A stretch of 41,906 nt of DNA from Eubacterium sp. (GCA_022511265.1 JAFLRX010000010.1:28107-70012), one strand, 5' to 3'; counted from the stretch's first letter, positions 24,459-34,964 are shown. Numbers and translations are program-made. The notes: generated from the letters alone by a model not told the origin.

Positions 24459-24864
24459 ACTTTCTTCCTGCAATGGATATGCGGTTTATCGCGCGTTTTA
24501 GCTTGAACTCCGCGATATCCAGCTTGCGCTGGTCGTCCTTGTATTGGCGGAGATGCTCTTCGGCGGTCTCGCGGGCGCGCTCGGCGCGGGCTACGTCTAT
24601 CTCGTCCGCCCACTCGAACGACTGGGCAAGTATCGTGGTCTTTTCGTCGGTCACCTCGACAATGCCGGAGGATACCGCGCCTATGCGGTCGGCGCCCTCC
24701 GCGGTCTTTATCTTCGCCTGACCTATGCCCAGTGCAGCTACATACGGCTCGTGATGGGCAAGTATGCCCTTGTCACCTACGGTGGTGCGGACGATCACGC
24801 TTTGCACCTCGCCGTCATACAGCACCCGCTCGGGCGTTAATATTTTAAGTCTGAATGGTGTCAT
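24457..24864 (-). CDS. atpC: ATP synthase F1 epsilon subunit
   Basis: A 135-aa protein with the N-terminal beta sandwich (LKILTPERVLYDGEV and GDKGILAHHEP are characteristic) and a C-terminal helical hairpin (about 88-132). It couples the rotor to F1 and can inhibit ATP hydrolysis. It is the last gene of the atp operon, 17 bp after atpD. Confidence 0.95.
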   Translation of the reverse strand: MTPFRLKILTPERVLYDGEVQSVIVRTTVGDKGILAHHEPYVAALGIGQAKIKTAEGADRIGAVSSGIVEVTDEKTTILAQSFEWADEIDVARAERARETAEEHLRQYKDDQRKLDIAEFKLKRAINRISIAGRK

Positions 24865-24881
24865 ACAGCATACCTTTCAAA

Positions 24882-26300
<1,419 letters not shown>

Positions 26301-26305
26301 CTAAA

Positions 26306-27163
26306 TTACAGCGCATTCGCGCCGGATACTATTTCATTCAGCTCGTTGGTTATCTTCTCCTGACGCGCGCGGTTATATTGCAGCGACAGTGTGTCTATCA
26401 TTTCCTGCGCGTTGTCGGTCGCGTTTTCCATCGCGGTGCGGCGCGCGCCTAATTCCGACGCGTAGGATTCGTTCACCGCGCAGACCAGCAGACTGGTCAC
26501 CATACGCGGGATTATTCTGCCGAATACCGCCTCAGGCGAGGGGTCGTAGTTCGCGCTTGCCCTGTTCGGCTTGTCAAGGTTGCCTACAGGCGCCACTATC
26601 GGCAGCACCGGCATGGACAGCGCGTTCTGCACCAGCGGTGACACAAACTGCGTAAAGAACAGCCGTATCTCGTCTACCTCTCCGGCTAAGAACATATCCA
26701 CCGCCGTCTGCGCGATATCAGCCGCGTCAGCGACCTTTATGTACTCCGACAGCCCCGGATACTCCGCGATAACGTCATATCCTCGTTTGCCGAAAAACTC
26801 TATCGATTTCTTGCCGATAGCGATTATCCTCGGCTTTGCCCCGTCGCCGTATGCTGAATCCGCCAGCTTCAGGATATTGGAGTTATATCCGCCCGCCAGA
26901 CCGCGGTCGCCCGCAATGACGATGTACAGACGGTTTTTTATCTCCCGCTTCTTGGTGTATATCGTGTCCAGCCCGCGCGCCTCGCCCGCGGTACGGCACA
27001 TCAGCGCGTACAACTCGTCAAAGTACGGTCTTGCTTCCTCCGCCCTTGCCTTTGCTTTTCTCAGCTTTGAGGAAGCCACCAGCTCCATAGCCTTAGTGAT
27101 CTGCATGGTGGATTCCACGCTTTTCACTCTGCGCTTTATATCTTTCATATTGCCGGAAGCCAT
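26306..27163 (-). CDS. atpG: ATP synthase F1 gamma subunit
   Basis: A 285-aa central-stalk protein. The N-terminal helix KDIKRRVKSVESTMQITKAM and the C-terminal NARQEKITNELNEI-like helix (here YNRARQEKITNELNEIV) form the coiled coil; GDRGLAGGYN is the conserved Rossmann-like motif. The ribosome binding site AGGAGGTGATC just before the ATG is nearly the full anti-16S complement, the strongest in this operon. Confidence 0.96.
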   Translation of the reverse strand: MASGNMKDIKRRVKSVESTMQITKAMELVASSKLRKAKARAEEARPYFDELYALMCRTAGEARGLDTIYTKKREIKNRLYIVIAGDRGLAGGYNSNILKLADSAYGDGAKPRIIAIGKKSIEFFGKRGYDVIAEYPGLSEYIKVADAADIAQTAVDMFLAGEVDEIRLFFTQFVSPLVQNALSMPVLPIVAPVGNLDKPNRASANYDPSPEAVFGRIIPRMVTSLLVCAVNESYASELGARRTAMENATDNAQEMIDTLSLQYNRARQEKITNELNEIVSGANAL

Positions 27164-27180
27164 GCGATCACCTCCTGACT

Positions 27181-27303
27181 TTATATCTCGTCGCCGTCAA
27201 TGTACTTCGTCCTGCCGAACAGATAATCCAGCACAAACAGCGCCAGCGTTGCCGCCGATATAGTAACGGCAACTATGCTTAATACAAAAGCAGCCTTTTT
27301 CAT
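27181..27303 (-). CDS. 40-residue single-pass membrane protein between atpA and atpG
   Basis: The ORF reads MKKAAFVLSIVAVTISAATL and continues through ALFVLDYLFG to a charged tail (RTKYIDGDEI). That is a two-Lys start, one hydrophobic helix (about 4-29) and an acidic C-terminus. Codon choice matches its neighbours (GCG, CTG, GGC frequent). It lies on the operon strand, 17 bp before the atpG start. A perfect AGGAGG (27335-27340) lies 31 nt upstream; an 8-bp hairpin (27315-27333) between them would bring it to about 12 nt. Function unknown; a small ATP synthase accessory subunit or assembly peptide is a guess. Confidence 0.7.
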   Translation of the reverse strand: MKKAAFVLSIVAVTISAATLALFVLDYLFGRTKYIDGDEI

Positions 27304-27451
27304 TTGTAATAATCATACTTCCGAAGGAAGTATGCCTCCTCTTTTTGGATTTGTGTGGTTTTGCGCAGCAAAATTGACGGCAGTGCCGTCAAAGCACAAA
27401 TTCAAAGTTTTAAAAAGATATTTTTAAAACACAACCTCACTATACGAACAA
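27304..27451 (-). other. Structured 148-nt gap inside the atp operon
   Basis: Three dyads are nested or adjacent: atacttcc/ggaagtat (27315-27333), ttgacggca/tgccgtcaa with one base between (about 27372-27390), and an outer atttgtg/cacaaat pair around it (about 27350 and 27396). There is no U-tract after any of them on the minus strand, so they look like mRNA structure or a REP-like insert rather than a terminator. Confidence 0.6.
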
Positions 27452-28957
27452 TTATACCCACTTACCCGCAAACTCGGACAGCGCCTCTTTCAGCTTTTCC
27501 TCGTTTTCGGGGCTGAGTACCTTGTCGTTTCTTATACCCTCGGTAATTTCGGGATATTTTTCGTCTATATGTTTATAAAGCTCTCTCTCAAACTCTGCTA
27601 CATCCGACAGCTTTACGTCCTTAAGATAGTTGTTGATGACCGCATAGATAATGATTATCTGATGCTCAACAGCGATAGGTGTATTCTGCGGCTGTTTCAG
27701 CACCTCAACTATCCTCTCGCCCTTGGCAAGACGCTCTTTGGTGTCCTTGTCAAGGTCAGAGCCGAACTGGGAGAACGCCTGTAACTCTCTGAACTGGGAG
27801 TAATCCAGCTTCAGCGTACCCGCTACCTTCTTCATCGCCTTTATCTGCGCGCTGCCGCCGACACGGGAAACCGAAATACCGGGGTTTACCGCCGGGCGCA
27901 CACCCGCATGGAACAGCTCTGTCTCTAAGAATATCTGTCCGTCGGTGATGGAGATGACGTTGGTGGGGATATACGCCGATACGTCGCCCGCCTGGGTCTC
28001 GATTATCGGCAGAGCGGTCAGAGAACCGCCGCCGTACTCGGCGTTAAGGTTTGCCGCACGCTCTAACAGTCTTGAGTGCAGATAGAATACGTCACCGGGG
28101 AACGCCTCACGTCCCGGCGGACGCTTTAACAGCAGCGACAGCGCACGGTAAGCGACCGCGTGCTTGGACAGGTCGTCATATACGACCAGCACATCCTTGC
28201 CCTGCTCCATAAAATACTCGCCCATCGCACAGCCGGAATACGGCGCAATGTACTGTAACGGCGCCAGCTCGCTTGCCGCAGCGGCAACCACTACGGTATA
28301 ATCCATAGCGCCCTCTGCCTTCAGCTGCTCTACCACGCTTGCCACCGTGGACGCCTTTTGTCCGATCGCGACATATATGCAAATTACGTTTGTTTTCTTC
28401 TGATTGATTATGGTATCCACCGCGATGGCGGTCTTACCTGTCTGACGGTCGCCGATGATAAGCTCACGCTGGCCTCTGCCTATCGGTATCATAGAGTCTA
28501 TCGCCTTGATACCTGTCTGCAAAGGCACATTTACCGGCTCTCTGGTGATGATGCCGGGCGCTATCTTTTCTATCGGGCGGGTCTCTGTTGACAGTATCGG
28601 GCCCTTGCCGTCTATCGGCTGACCCAAGGGGTTTACTACTCTGCCCAGCAGCTCGTCCCCGACAGGGACTGCCACTACCGCGCCTGTACGCTTTACGGTG
28701 TCGCCCTCTTTGATGTCGTCGTCCTCGCCGAGCATTACCGCGCCGACAAAGTCCTGTTCAAGGTTCATCGCCATGCAGCGTACGCCGTTTTCAAATTCAA
28801 GCAGCTCGTTAAGCATACACTTTTCCAGTCCGTGTATGCGCACGATGCCGTCACCGACTGTTACTACAGTGCCGGTGTCCTCCAGCCGCAGCTTTGAACT
28901 GAAATCCTTTATACGGGATTTTATTATCCCGGTTATTTCATCCGGTCTAAGATCCAC
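27452..28957 (-). CDS. atpA: ATP synthase F1 alpha subunit
   Basis: A 501-aa protein with Walker A GDRQTGKT (169-176), [13 protein letters not shown] (105-117) and the alpha-typical [15 protein letters not shown] stretch. Start is GTG 28957, preceded by GGAAGAG. It lies 21 bp after atpH. A 148-nt structured gap and a small ORF, not atpG, follow. Confidence 0.97.
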   Translation of the reverse strand: MDLRPDEITGIIKSRIKDFSSKLRLEDTGTVVTVGDGIVRIHGLEKCMLNELLEFENGVRCMAMNLEQDFVGAVMLGEDDDIKEGDTVKRTGAVVAVPVGDELLGRVVNPLGQPIDGKGPILSTETRPIEKIAPGIITREPVNVPLQTGIKAIDSMIPIGRGQRELIIGDRQTGKTAIAVDTIINQKKTNVICIYVAIGQKASTVASVVEQLKAEGAMDYTVVVAAAASELAPLQYIAPYSGCAMGEYFMEQGKDVLVVYDDLSKHAVAYRALSLLLKRPPGREAFPGDVFYLHSRLLERAANLNAEYGGGSLTALPIIETQAGDVSAYIPTNVISITDGQIFLETELFHAGVRPAVNPGISVSRVGGSAQIKAMKKVAGTLKLDYSQFRELQAFSQFGSDLDKDTKERLAKGERIVEVLKQPQNTPIAVEHQIIIIYAVINNYLKDVKLSDVAEFERELYKHIDEKYPEITEGIRNDKVLSPENEEKLKEALSEFAGKWV

Positions 28958-28978
28958 TTCAAGCTCTTCCTTTCCTGT

Positions 28979-29524
28979 TTATTCGATAATGCCTGCGATC
29001 TCGCCGCGCAGCTGTTCAAGGCGCGACCTTACGCTGCCGTCGATACGGGTACCGCCGCAGTTTATCATCACGCCGCCTATTATCGAGGGGTCGGTCTTGA
29101 GCTGTAAGGTTACCTTTTTGCCCGTGACCTGCTCCATTTTTTGCTTTATCTTTTCCACAGTCTCGTCCGAGAGTGCCGCCGCCGATACCACCTCGACATC
29201 CGCCAGCCCGTTATAGTCGTTGTACAGGGCGGTAAAATACTCGGTAATGCTGCCCAGCCTGTCGGCACGACCGTTCTCGGTCAGCACCAGCAGGAAATTA
29301 AGCAGATATTCATGCACCCGTCCCGAAAACGCTTCTTCTATCACCGCGCGCTTGTCGGCGTCGCTGACTGTCGGCGCTTTCAGCAGCTTGATAAGCTCGG
29401 GGGTATCGGCAAAGATATCCCGCACACCCTTCAGCTGCTCAAATATCTCGCCCAGCGACCCTTTCGCCTCGTCGGTAACAAGAGTGAATAAAGCGTCGCC
29501 GTATACTTTATCGACTGACGCCAT
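28979..29524 (-). CDS. atpH: ATP synthase F1 delta subunit
   Basis: A 181-aa peripheral-stalk protein. N-terminal helices (VDKVYGDALFTL) and the C-terminal KTDPSIIGGVMINCGGTRID are typical of AtpH. ATG 29524 is chosen because AAAGGAGAG precedes it; the longer frame lies inside atpF. Only one base separates it from the atpF stop, so its ribosome binding site lies within atpF. Confidence 0.94.
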   Translation of the reverse strand: MASVDKVYGDALFTLVTDEAKGSLGEIFEQLKGVRDIFADTPELIKLLKAPTVSDADKRAVIEEAFSGRVHEYLLNFLLVLTENGRADRLGSITEYFTALYNDYNGLADVEVVSAAALSDETVEKIKQKMEQVTGKKVTLQLKTDPSIIGGVMINCGGTRIDGSVRSRLEQLRGEIAGIIE

Positions 29525-29525
29525 A

Positions 29526-30086
29526 TCAGCTCTCCTTTCCGATACGCTCAAGCTCTGCGGAGATTATACGCTCGTTGTCCGCCGCGCTTATCTCCTTTTC
29601 GGCAACCTTTGAAGCCGCGGCTATGACCATATCCGCTATCTCTTCCTTTATCTCGTTGATCGCGCGCTTTTTCTCGCGCTCGATGCTTTCCTCGGCGCGC
29701 TGCTTTATGGTGGCAGCCTCGGCGTTCGCCTCGGCAACTATCTCGTCGCCGCGCTGCTGGGCGCGCTTGGTCGCGTCGGACAAAATACGCCCCGCCTCTT
29801 CCTTAGACTGCTCGAGACGCTGCTCGTACTCCGCCTTTACCGCCTCTGCCTCTTCCCGTGCCTTTTGCGCGTCGTCCATGTCCTTGTTGACCGCCTCAGC
29901 GCGCTGGTCGAGTATCTTGCAGACCGGCTTGTGAAGAAAGAAGAAATAAATAAGTACGATTATACCCGTGTTTATCAGGGTGAAGATTATCGTGTTCGGG
30001 TCTATGTTCACCAGCGAGAATGTCGGCTGTTCAGCCACCGTCTCGGCCGCCTCGGACGCTGCCGTTATCAGAGAAAGAATGTCCAT
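29526..30086 (-). CDS. atpF: ATP synthase Fo b subunit
   Basis: A 186-aa protein with one N-terminal membrane helix (about 33-50) and a long charged coiled coil (about 60-180), the standard b-subunit stator layout. The extra ~30 residues before the helix are polar and somewhat longer than usual. GGGAGCGAGAGG precedes ATG. Confidence 0.95.
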   Translation of the reverse strand: MDILSLITAASEAAETVAEQPTFSLVNIDPNTIIFTLINTGIIVLIYFFFLHKPVCKILDQRAEAVNKDMDDAQKAREEAEAVKAEYEQRLEQSKEEAGRILSDATKRAQQRGDEIVAEANAEAATIKQRAEESIEREKKRAINEIKEEIADMVIAAASKVAEKEISAADNERIISAELERIGKES

Positions 30087-30115
30087 TCCTCTCGCTCCCT
30101 TTCTGATGTATTAAA

Positions 30116-30409
<294 letters not shown>

Positions 30410-30467
30410 TCAGCGCATAACGCTTTATTACCTTATATTTTCTCCCTATAAAGGGGATTTGACTAAT

Positions 30468-31199
30468 TTATTCGCATTCCGCCATAGAAACGTACGCCAT
30501 AGTCAGCGTGCAGAAAATGTATGCCTGTATAAATGACGAGAAAAGGTCAAAATACAGCGACAGTATCGCCGGTACGCCTATCGAGGCAAGCCCGTCGGCG
30601 ACATTGCCCAGCGCGAAATAGATAAGCCCTCCGACTACCGAGCCGGCAAGGATATTCGCAAAGTGACGTAAGGACTGGGATACCGGGTTTGCTATCTCGC
30701 CGATTATGTTGAACGGCAACATGAACGGCATCGGCTCGATAAACCCCTTGAAAAAGCCCTTTATTCCGCCTGTCTTCAGCTTGTTGCGCTGGGTGAGTAT
30801 AAATGTAATGATACCCCAGGTCGCCACCACCGACAGGTCAGAGGTCGGCGCGCGCAGCCCCAGCAGGCCCATCAGACTGGATATCAGCGACATACAGAAC
30901 AACGCACCTATGTAGGCGGTGTACTTTTTGTACTTTACGCCCATCGTGTCGTTTACCATTCCGCGGAAAAAGCCTACTATATATTCCGCCGCCATCTGCC
31001 GGCGTGAGGTCGCCCTTACTTTAAGATTGCGCCCGAGTATGAAGAACACCACCGCGAGGATAACCATTACCAGCCACTGCACCACAATGCTTTCGCTGAT
31101 GATTACCTCCCAGCCGCCGATGTTGAAGCTCAGCGACTGTAACGGTCCTTCTACCGTAAACTCGGCGGCAACATTTATCAGTCCGCTAAGTTCCTGCAT
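30468..31199 (-). CDS. atpB: ATP synthase Fo a subunit
   Basis: A 243-aa polytopic protein forming the ion half-channels. The essential Arg is in SLRHFANILAG (Arg178). FILTQRNKLK and PFNIIGEIANPVSQSLR are standard. I take ATG 31199, nine bases after AAAGGA, rather than the TTG at 31208, which would sit directly on the ribosome binding site. Confidence 0.95.
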   Translation of the reverse strand: MQELSGLINVAAEFTVEGPLQSLSFNIGGWEVIISESIVVQWLVMVILAVVFFILGRNLKVRATSRRQMAAEYIVGFFRGMVNDTMGVKYKKYTAYIGALFCMSLISSLMGLLGLRAPTSDLSVVATWGIITFILTQRNKLKTGGIKGFFKGFIEPMPFMLPFNIIGEIANPVSQSLRHFANILAGSVVGGLIYFALGNVADGLASIGVPAILSLYFDLFSSFIQAYIFCTLTMAYVSMAECE

Positions 31200-31204
31200 A
31201 TCCG

Positions 31205-31612
31205 TCAATCCTTTCTCTCAAAAAATAACGCGTCCGCCGTGTACCCTATCTTCGGCACAAACAGCGGTATCACCGCTGTCAGCGGGTTTATCAGCTTGAA
31301 ATACATCAATACTCCAAGTATAATGAACATCAATATATACCTTACGGCATACGTCCCGTTCATGGACAGCCGCGCGGTCTTTTCGTTCATATGCGCGACA
31401 TTCTGGCAGCTGACCGCAAGGCTGAAAAAGCTTGCCGCCGACACCAGCGTCCCCGCCGCCGCACCGGTAAACAGAGTATAATCTCCGCCGCTGAAAATGC
31501 AGACCGCCGCCGACACCGCGGATATCAAACCGAGTATTATGATATAATACGGCAAAAGCGCCTTCAGCTCCTTTGCCGCAAGATCATATCGTTTAAGAAA
31601 TTTATTTATCAT
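31205..31612 (-). CDS. atpI: ATP synthase subunit I family protein
   Basis: A 135-aa protein with four membrane helices; the pattern AAGTLVSAASFFSLA and RYILMFIILGVLMYF fits AtpI, thought to help assemble the c ring and handle Mg2+. ATG 31612 overlaps the atpZ stop by 11 bp. It lies directly upstream of atpB. Confidence 0.85.
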   Translation of the reverse strand: MINKFLKRYDLAAKELKALLPYYIIILGLISAVSAAVCIFSGGDYTLFTGAAAGTLVSAASFFSLAVSCQNVAHMNEKTARLSMNGTYAVRYILMFIILGVLMYFKLINPLTAVIPLFVPKIGYTADALFFERKD

Positions 31613-31886
31613 CGTAGTAGTCGTTATCACGGCGGCGATGCACCGCGAGCTTTTCTTCATCGTCCTTGGCGTACATCTTGACTACTTTCATAAGGTAGTT
31701 GGCAGTGCCGGACACCATAGTAAGCAGTCCCAGCAGCACGCAGACTATCATCAGCTGCTTTGGCAGCCCCAGCGCGTCTATCAGCGCGCTGCCGCCCCAG
31801 ATGAACACCAGCAGCGGAACTATCACAAGAAAGCCTATCTGTCCTACGACTGCGTACACCCTCAGCGGGTGGTCTTTTTTATCCAT
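31602..31886 (-). CDS. AtpZ-like two-helix membrane protein
   Basis: A 94-aa protein with two helices (about 13-35 and 44-66) and a highly charged C-terminus. Size, topology and position before atpI match AtpZ, which forms a complex with AtpI in some Na+- and Ca2+/Mg2+-handling ATP synthases. ATG overlaps the upstream TGA (TGATG), so it is translationally coupled. The family match is by layout more than by motif. Confidence 0.7.
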   Translation of the reverse strand: MDKKDHPLRVYAVVGQIGFLVIVPLLVFIWGGSALIDALGLPKQLMIVCVLLGLLTMVSGTANYLMKVVKMYAKDDEEKLAVHRRRDNDYYDDK

Positions 31887-32590
31887 CAATACGCGAGCTT
31901 TTCCAGCAGCCACACGCCGTTCGCCTTCATCATGGTGACGGTGACGGTCTTGGTGCCTGCGCCGCTCTCATCGGAGGTGCTTTCGGTGCTGCTGTTGGCA
32001 GAGCCGACAGTCGCCGAGCCGCCCGCGCCGTCATCTGCGGCAAGCTCGATGGTTATATCACATTCGGTATTGGATTTCGGCAGCAATGTCACATTGATGT
32101 TGGTCCAGCTATAGCCGTATTCCAGCCCGATAAAGTTGCCGTCCTTGTCGATGCACTTTTCGTTGACGCCCAGCGTGCCGTCCTCTTGGTCGGCAAACAC
32201 CGCGCCCGCATCACCGAGGTTGGTGAGTATGCGCTCTGCCTCTTTTTCCACAAAGGTGTCTTTTACCAGCGTCTCCAAGTCCGCCATGCTCTTGTATGTG
32301 TCGCTGGAGACGGTGTACAGCCCGTCGTCCGGCTTGTTGTTGTACGGCTCGCTCTCGTGGGGCAGTCCGTACTGTAAAAATACTCTGAACACCTCGCAGT
32401 TGTTTTTAACAAGCCGTGTGGCGTTCTGGTTCATTTCCTCGTTTACCTCGTCGCTGGGGATAAATTTACCGGGTGTGTTCTGCTGCACCTCGTTCTGCGA
32501 CATCTGATAGAGTAAAAACAGCGTGGTGGCAAGTGCCAAAGCCGCTATAACTATGGTAATTATAGTTGCCGCCGTGTTCTTTTTGCTCAT
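31886..32590 (-). CDS. Membrane-anchored protein of unknown function at the head of the atp operon
   Basis: A 234-aa protein from ATG 32590 with one N-terminal membrane helix (about 6-30) and an extracytoplasmic domain. The segment TRLVKNNCEVFRVFLQYG is helical; a Ser/Gly/Thr-rich linker (about 180-205) precedes a final beta strand pair (TVTVTMMKANGVWLLEKL). An ATG at 32602 would touch the ribosome binding site AAAGGA, so 32590 is preferred. It shares the atp promoter and overlaps atpZ by four bases. I do not recognise the family; an unusual leader gene for an ATP synthase operon. Confidence 0.8.
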   Translation of the reverse strand: MSKKNTAATIITIVIAALALATTLFLLYQMSQNEVQQNTPGKFIPSDEVNEEMNQNATRLVKNNCEVFRVFLQYGLPHESEPYNNKPDDGLYTVSSDTYKSMADLETLVKDTFVEKEAERILTNLGDAGAVFADQEDGTLGVNEKCIDKDGNFIGLEYGYSWTNINVTLLPKSNTECDITIELAADDGAGGSATVGSANSSTESTSDESGAGTKTVTVTMMKANGVWLLEKLAY

Positions 32591-32663
32591 CGGGTCGACC
32601 ATTCCTTTCCGAATATAGCTCAATGCTGCATTACTGCAGCAAAAATTTCAATATACATTAGCT

Positions 32664-32692
32664 ATTATACACCATTTAAAGGAGAAATTCAA
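32664..32692 (-). promoter_or_regulatory. SigA promoter of the atp operon
   Basis: Minus strand: TTGAAT (32687-32692), 17-bp spacer, TATAAT (32664-32669). The leader carries a tgctgca/tgcagca hairpin (32624-32641) close to the ribosome binding site. Confidence 0.75.
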
Positions 32693-32750
32693 GGGTTTTG
32701 GGGAAATTTTCATCTATTATTCAAAGATATATACGGTGCGAAGATTTTAT

Positions 32751-32779
32751 TTGACAATGCTCTTTTAATATGATAAAAT
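32751..32779 (+). promoter_or_regulatory. SigA promoter of the carboxypeptidase gene
   Basis: TTGACA (32751-32756), 17-bp spacer, TAAAAT (32774-32779), divergent from the atp promoter. Confidence 0.75.
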
Positions 32780-32832
32780 TATTATGATTAAACAATATTT
32801 TCTACTCGTATCATAAAAGGAGCACCGATATT

Positions 32833-34335
32833 ATGAAAAAGCTATTACGTCTCTCGGCAATAACGCTGTGTCTGTCGCTGTTTGCGTCGCTTGCCGCCCC
32901 GGCTGTGTTTGCCGAGGAGGACGACGATTACGGCGATGAAAGTCAAATCAGCGAAGAAGCGCCCGCCGATGACGATAATGACGATAATGACGATGACGAC
33001 GATGATGATTACGACCAAGACTACAGCAGCGGCTTTGACCCCGACAAAGACACGGTATGGAGCGAGGCTGTGTATATGGTCAACATCGACACCGGAGACG
33101 TTGTATATAAGAAAAACGAGAACAAGAAAATGTACCCCGCGTCCACCACTAAGATAATGACCGCGATAATCGCATTGGAGGCTGTACGCGACTGGAACGA
33201 AAAGGTAGAAGTGCCGTACGAGTGCTTTGACGAATTTTACAGCGGCGACCCCAACAAATCGGACGTATCAAATGCGGCGATAGAGCCATTGCAAAGCAAT
33301 CTGTCCTATAAGGACTGTATATATGCGCTTATGCTGCCCTCCGGGTGCGAGGCGGCAAACATCCTCGCCTACAACATCGGCAAAGGGGATATGAATAAAT
33401 TCTTCGATATGATGAACGCCAAGGCGAAAGAAATAGGCTGCACCGGCACCAATTTTTCCGACGCGCACGGACTTTTCGAGCCGGAAAACTACACCACAGT
33501 CAAGGACATGTATCTGATAACAAAGTACGCGCTGGATAATCTCCCCCGCTTTACCGAGGTGTGCGGCACCTACGAATACAAGATGCCTGCCAACGACGCA
33601 AACCCCGACGGCTATTACATCTACAGCACCATATCGCTGATAAACCCCGCCAGCATGTATTATTACGAGGGCGCTTACGGCATAAAGACCGGTACTACCG
33701 ACCAGTCTGGCAGATGCCTTGTATCGGCGGCAAAAAAGCAGTTCAACTATGTGATAGTGTCGATGGGCGCGCCGTTATATGACAGCGAGGGCAACTATTA
33801 CGACGACTGGTACTCGATGGTGGACCACAACAATCTTTACGACTGGGCATTCGACACCTTTGCCATGATGACGGTGGTCAACAAAGAAGACAGGATAACC
33901 GAGGTAGAGGTAAAATTCGGCGAGAACGCGTCGCATGTAGTTATCTCTCCCGAATCGGATTTCACCGCCCTGCTGCCCAAAAACATCGACCAGAGCAATA
34001 TATTAAAGACCTTCACCAAATATGACGAGGTCACCGCGCCGGTGGCACAGGGCGACATACTCGGTGTAATGGACGTAAAGTACCGCGGCGAGACGATAGC
34101 GACCCTTAACCTTGTGGCTAACAGCGACGTGGTGCTGTCGCAGGTGGATTTTTATATCGAGCGTATCAAGGTGCAGATGGGTCAGACATGGTTTCAGGTG
34201 TCGGTGACGGTTTTCGTTATATTCGTGATATGCTTTATCGTCTTCCGCTCGGTGGAAAACGCCCAGCGCCGCAAGGCAGCCGAAAAAGAGAAAAAGCGGT
34301 TTGAAAACTACGCCGCAAATAAAAAGCACAAATGA
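32833..34335 (+). CDS. D-alanyl-D-alanine carboxypeptidase (peptidase S11, DacF-like)
   Basis: A 500-aa penicillin-binding protein that trims D-Ala from peptidoglycan stem peptides. A signal peptide (about 1-27, cleaving near VFA-EE) is followed by an extreme Asp/Glu/Asn-rich linker (28-66). The catalytic SxxK is STTK (Ser104, Lys107) and KTG is at 285-287. The SxN motif reads SGC (170-172), with Cys in place of Asn. A C-terminal helix (about 458-476) and basic tail anchor it, giving both an N-terminal signal and a C-terminal membrane anchor. ATG follows AAAAGGAGC. Its stop overlaps rlmH (ATGA). Confidence 0.92.
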   Translation: MKKLLRLSAITLCLSLFASLAAPAVFAEEDDDYGDESQISEEAPADDDNDDNDDDDDDDYDQDYSSGFDPDKDTVWSEAVYMVNIDTGDVVYKKNENKKMYPASTTKIMTAIIALEAVRDWNEKVEVPYECFDEFYSGDPNKSDVSNAAIEPLQSNLSYKDCIYALMLPSGCEAANILAYNIGKGDMNKFFDMMNAKAKEIGCTGTNFSDAHGLFEPENYTTVKDMYLITKYALDNLPRFTEVCGTYEYKMPANDANPDGYYIYSTISLINPASMYYYEGAYGIKTGTTDQSGRCLVSAAKKQFNYVIVSMGAPLYDSEGNYYDDWYSMVDHNNLYDWAFDTFAMMTVVNKEDRITEVEVKFGENASHVVISPESDFTALLPKNIDQSNILKTFTKYDEVTAPVAQGDILGVMDVKYRGETIATLNLVANSDVVLSQVDFYIERIKVQMGQTWFQVSVTVFVIFVICFIVFRSVENAQRRKAAEKEKKRFENYAANKKHK

Positions 34336-34814
34336 TAACGATAAACCTGATATGCGTCGGCGGACTGAAAGAGGACTATTTCCGCGCGGCAAGCAAGGAA
34401 TACGAAAAGCGGCTGGGCACAATGTGTAAGCTGACGGTGACCGAGATACCGCCCGCCCCGCTGCCGCAAGAGCCGTCCGACGCGCAGATAGCCGCCGCGC
34501 TGGAAAAAGAGGCGGAGCTGATAAGCAAAAAGCTCGCGGCAAACGCGGTGACATACGCCATGTGCATAGAGGGCAAGCAGCGCGGCAGCGAGCAGCTGGC
34601 CGCCGAATTTGAGCGGTACGCGATAGGCGGCAAAAGCGCGTTCAACTTCATTATAGGCAGCTCTTACGGGCTCGCTGAGCGGATAAAGTCGGCGGCTGAC
34701 CTGCGGCTGTCGATGTCGGAGATGACCTTTCCGCACAGGCTGGCACGAATAATGCTGTTAGAGCAGATATACCGCGCGTTGTCCATCAACGCGGGGAGCA
34801 AGTATCATAAATAA
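34332..34814 (+). CDS. rlmH: 23S rRNA pseudouridine-1915 N3-methyltransferase
   Basis: A 160-aa SPOUT methyltransferase acting on helix 69 of 23S rRNA. The C-terminal trefoil knot is visible: FIIGSSYGL (AdoMet binding), LRLSMSEMTFPHRLARIMLLEQIYRA and the terminal YHK. Start overlaps the carboxypeptidase stop by four bases, so translation is coupled. Members of this family share the near-invariant H-x-x-R-x-x-L-x-E-Q-I-Y run seen here. Confidence 0.95.
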   Translation: MITINLICVGGLKEDYFRAASKEYEKRLGTMCKLTVTEIPPAPLPQEPSDAQIAAALEKEAELISKKLAANAVTYAMCIEGKQRGSEQLAAEFERYAIGGKSAFNFIIGSSYGLAERIKSAADLRLSMSEMTFPHRLARIMLLEQIYRALSINAGSKYHK

Positions 34815-34840
34815 AGGCTGTCGCTTGGCGACAGCCTTTA
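34812..34840 (+). terminator. Terminator of the carboxypeptidase-rlmH operon
   Basis: A perfect 13-bp stem (taaaggctgtcgc with its complement, loop ttg) begins inside the rlmH stop codon; the T-tract is short. Confidence 0.8.
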
Positions 34841-34890
34841 TTAGTGAATAGTGAATAGTTGTGGTGTGCCGCGCTGTAAGCGCGGCACTG
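34840..34890 (+). repeat. Half-copy of the TTAGTGAA dispersed repeat
   Basis: TTAGTGAATAGTGAATAGT directly follows the terminator, then a strong hairpin gtgccgcgct/agcgcggcac (34866-34888), the same order as at 1872. The following 34891-34960 is AT-rich and holds nothing I recognise. Confidence 0.65.
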
Positions 34891-34964
34891 ATTTTAATAT
34901 TTCATCAACAAAAATGCTTGCCCTTGAGGGGAAATCTTTTTTCACATAACATAAAGCTATATAG

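Noticed and set aside
27304-27451. Internal terminator between atpA and atpG
   Set aside because: Stems are good but no T-tract follows on the minus strand, and essential subunits lie downstream without another visible promoter.
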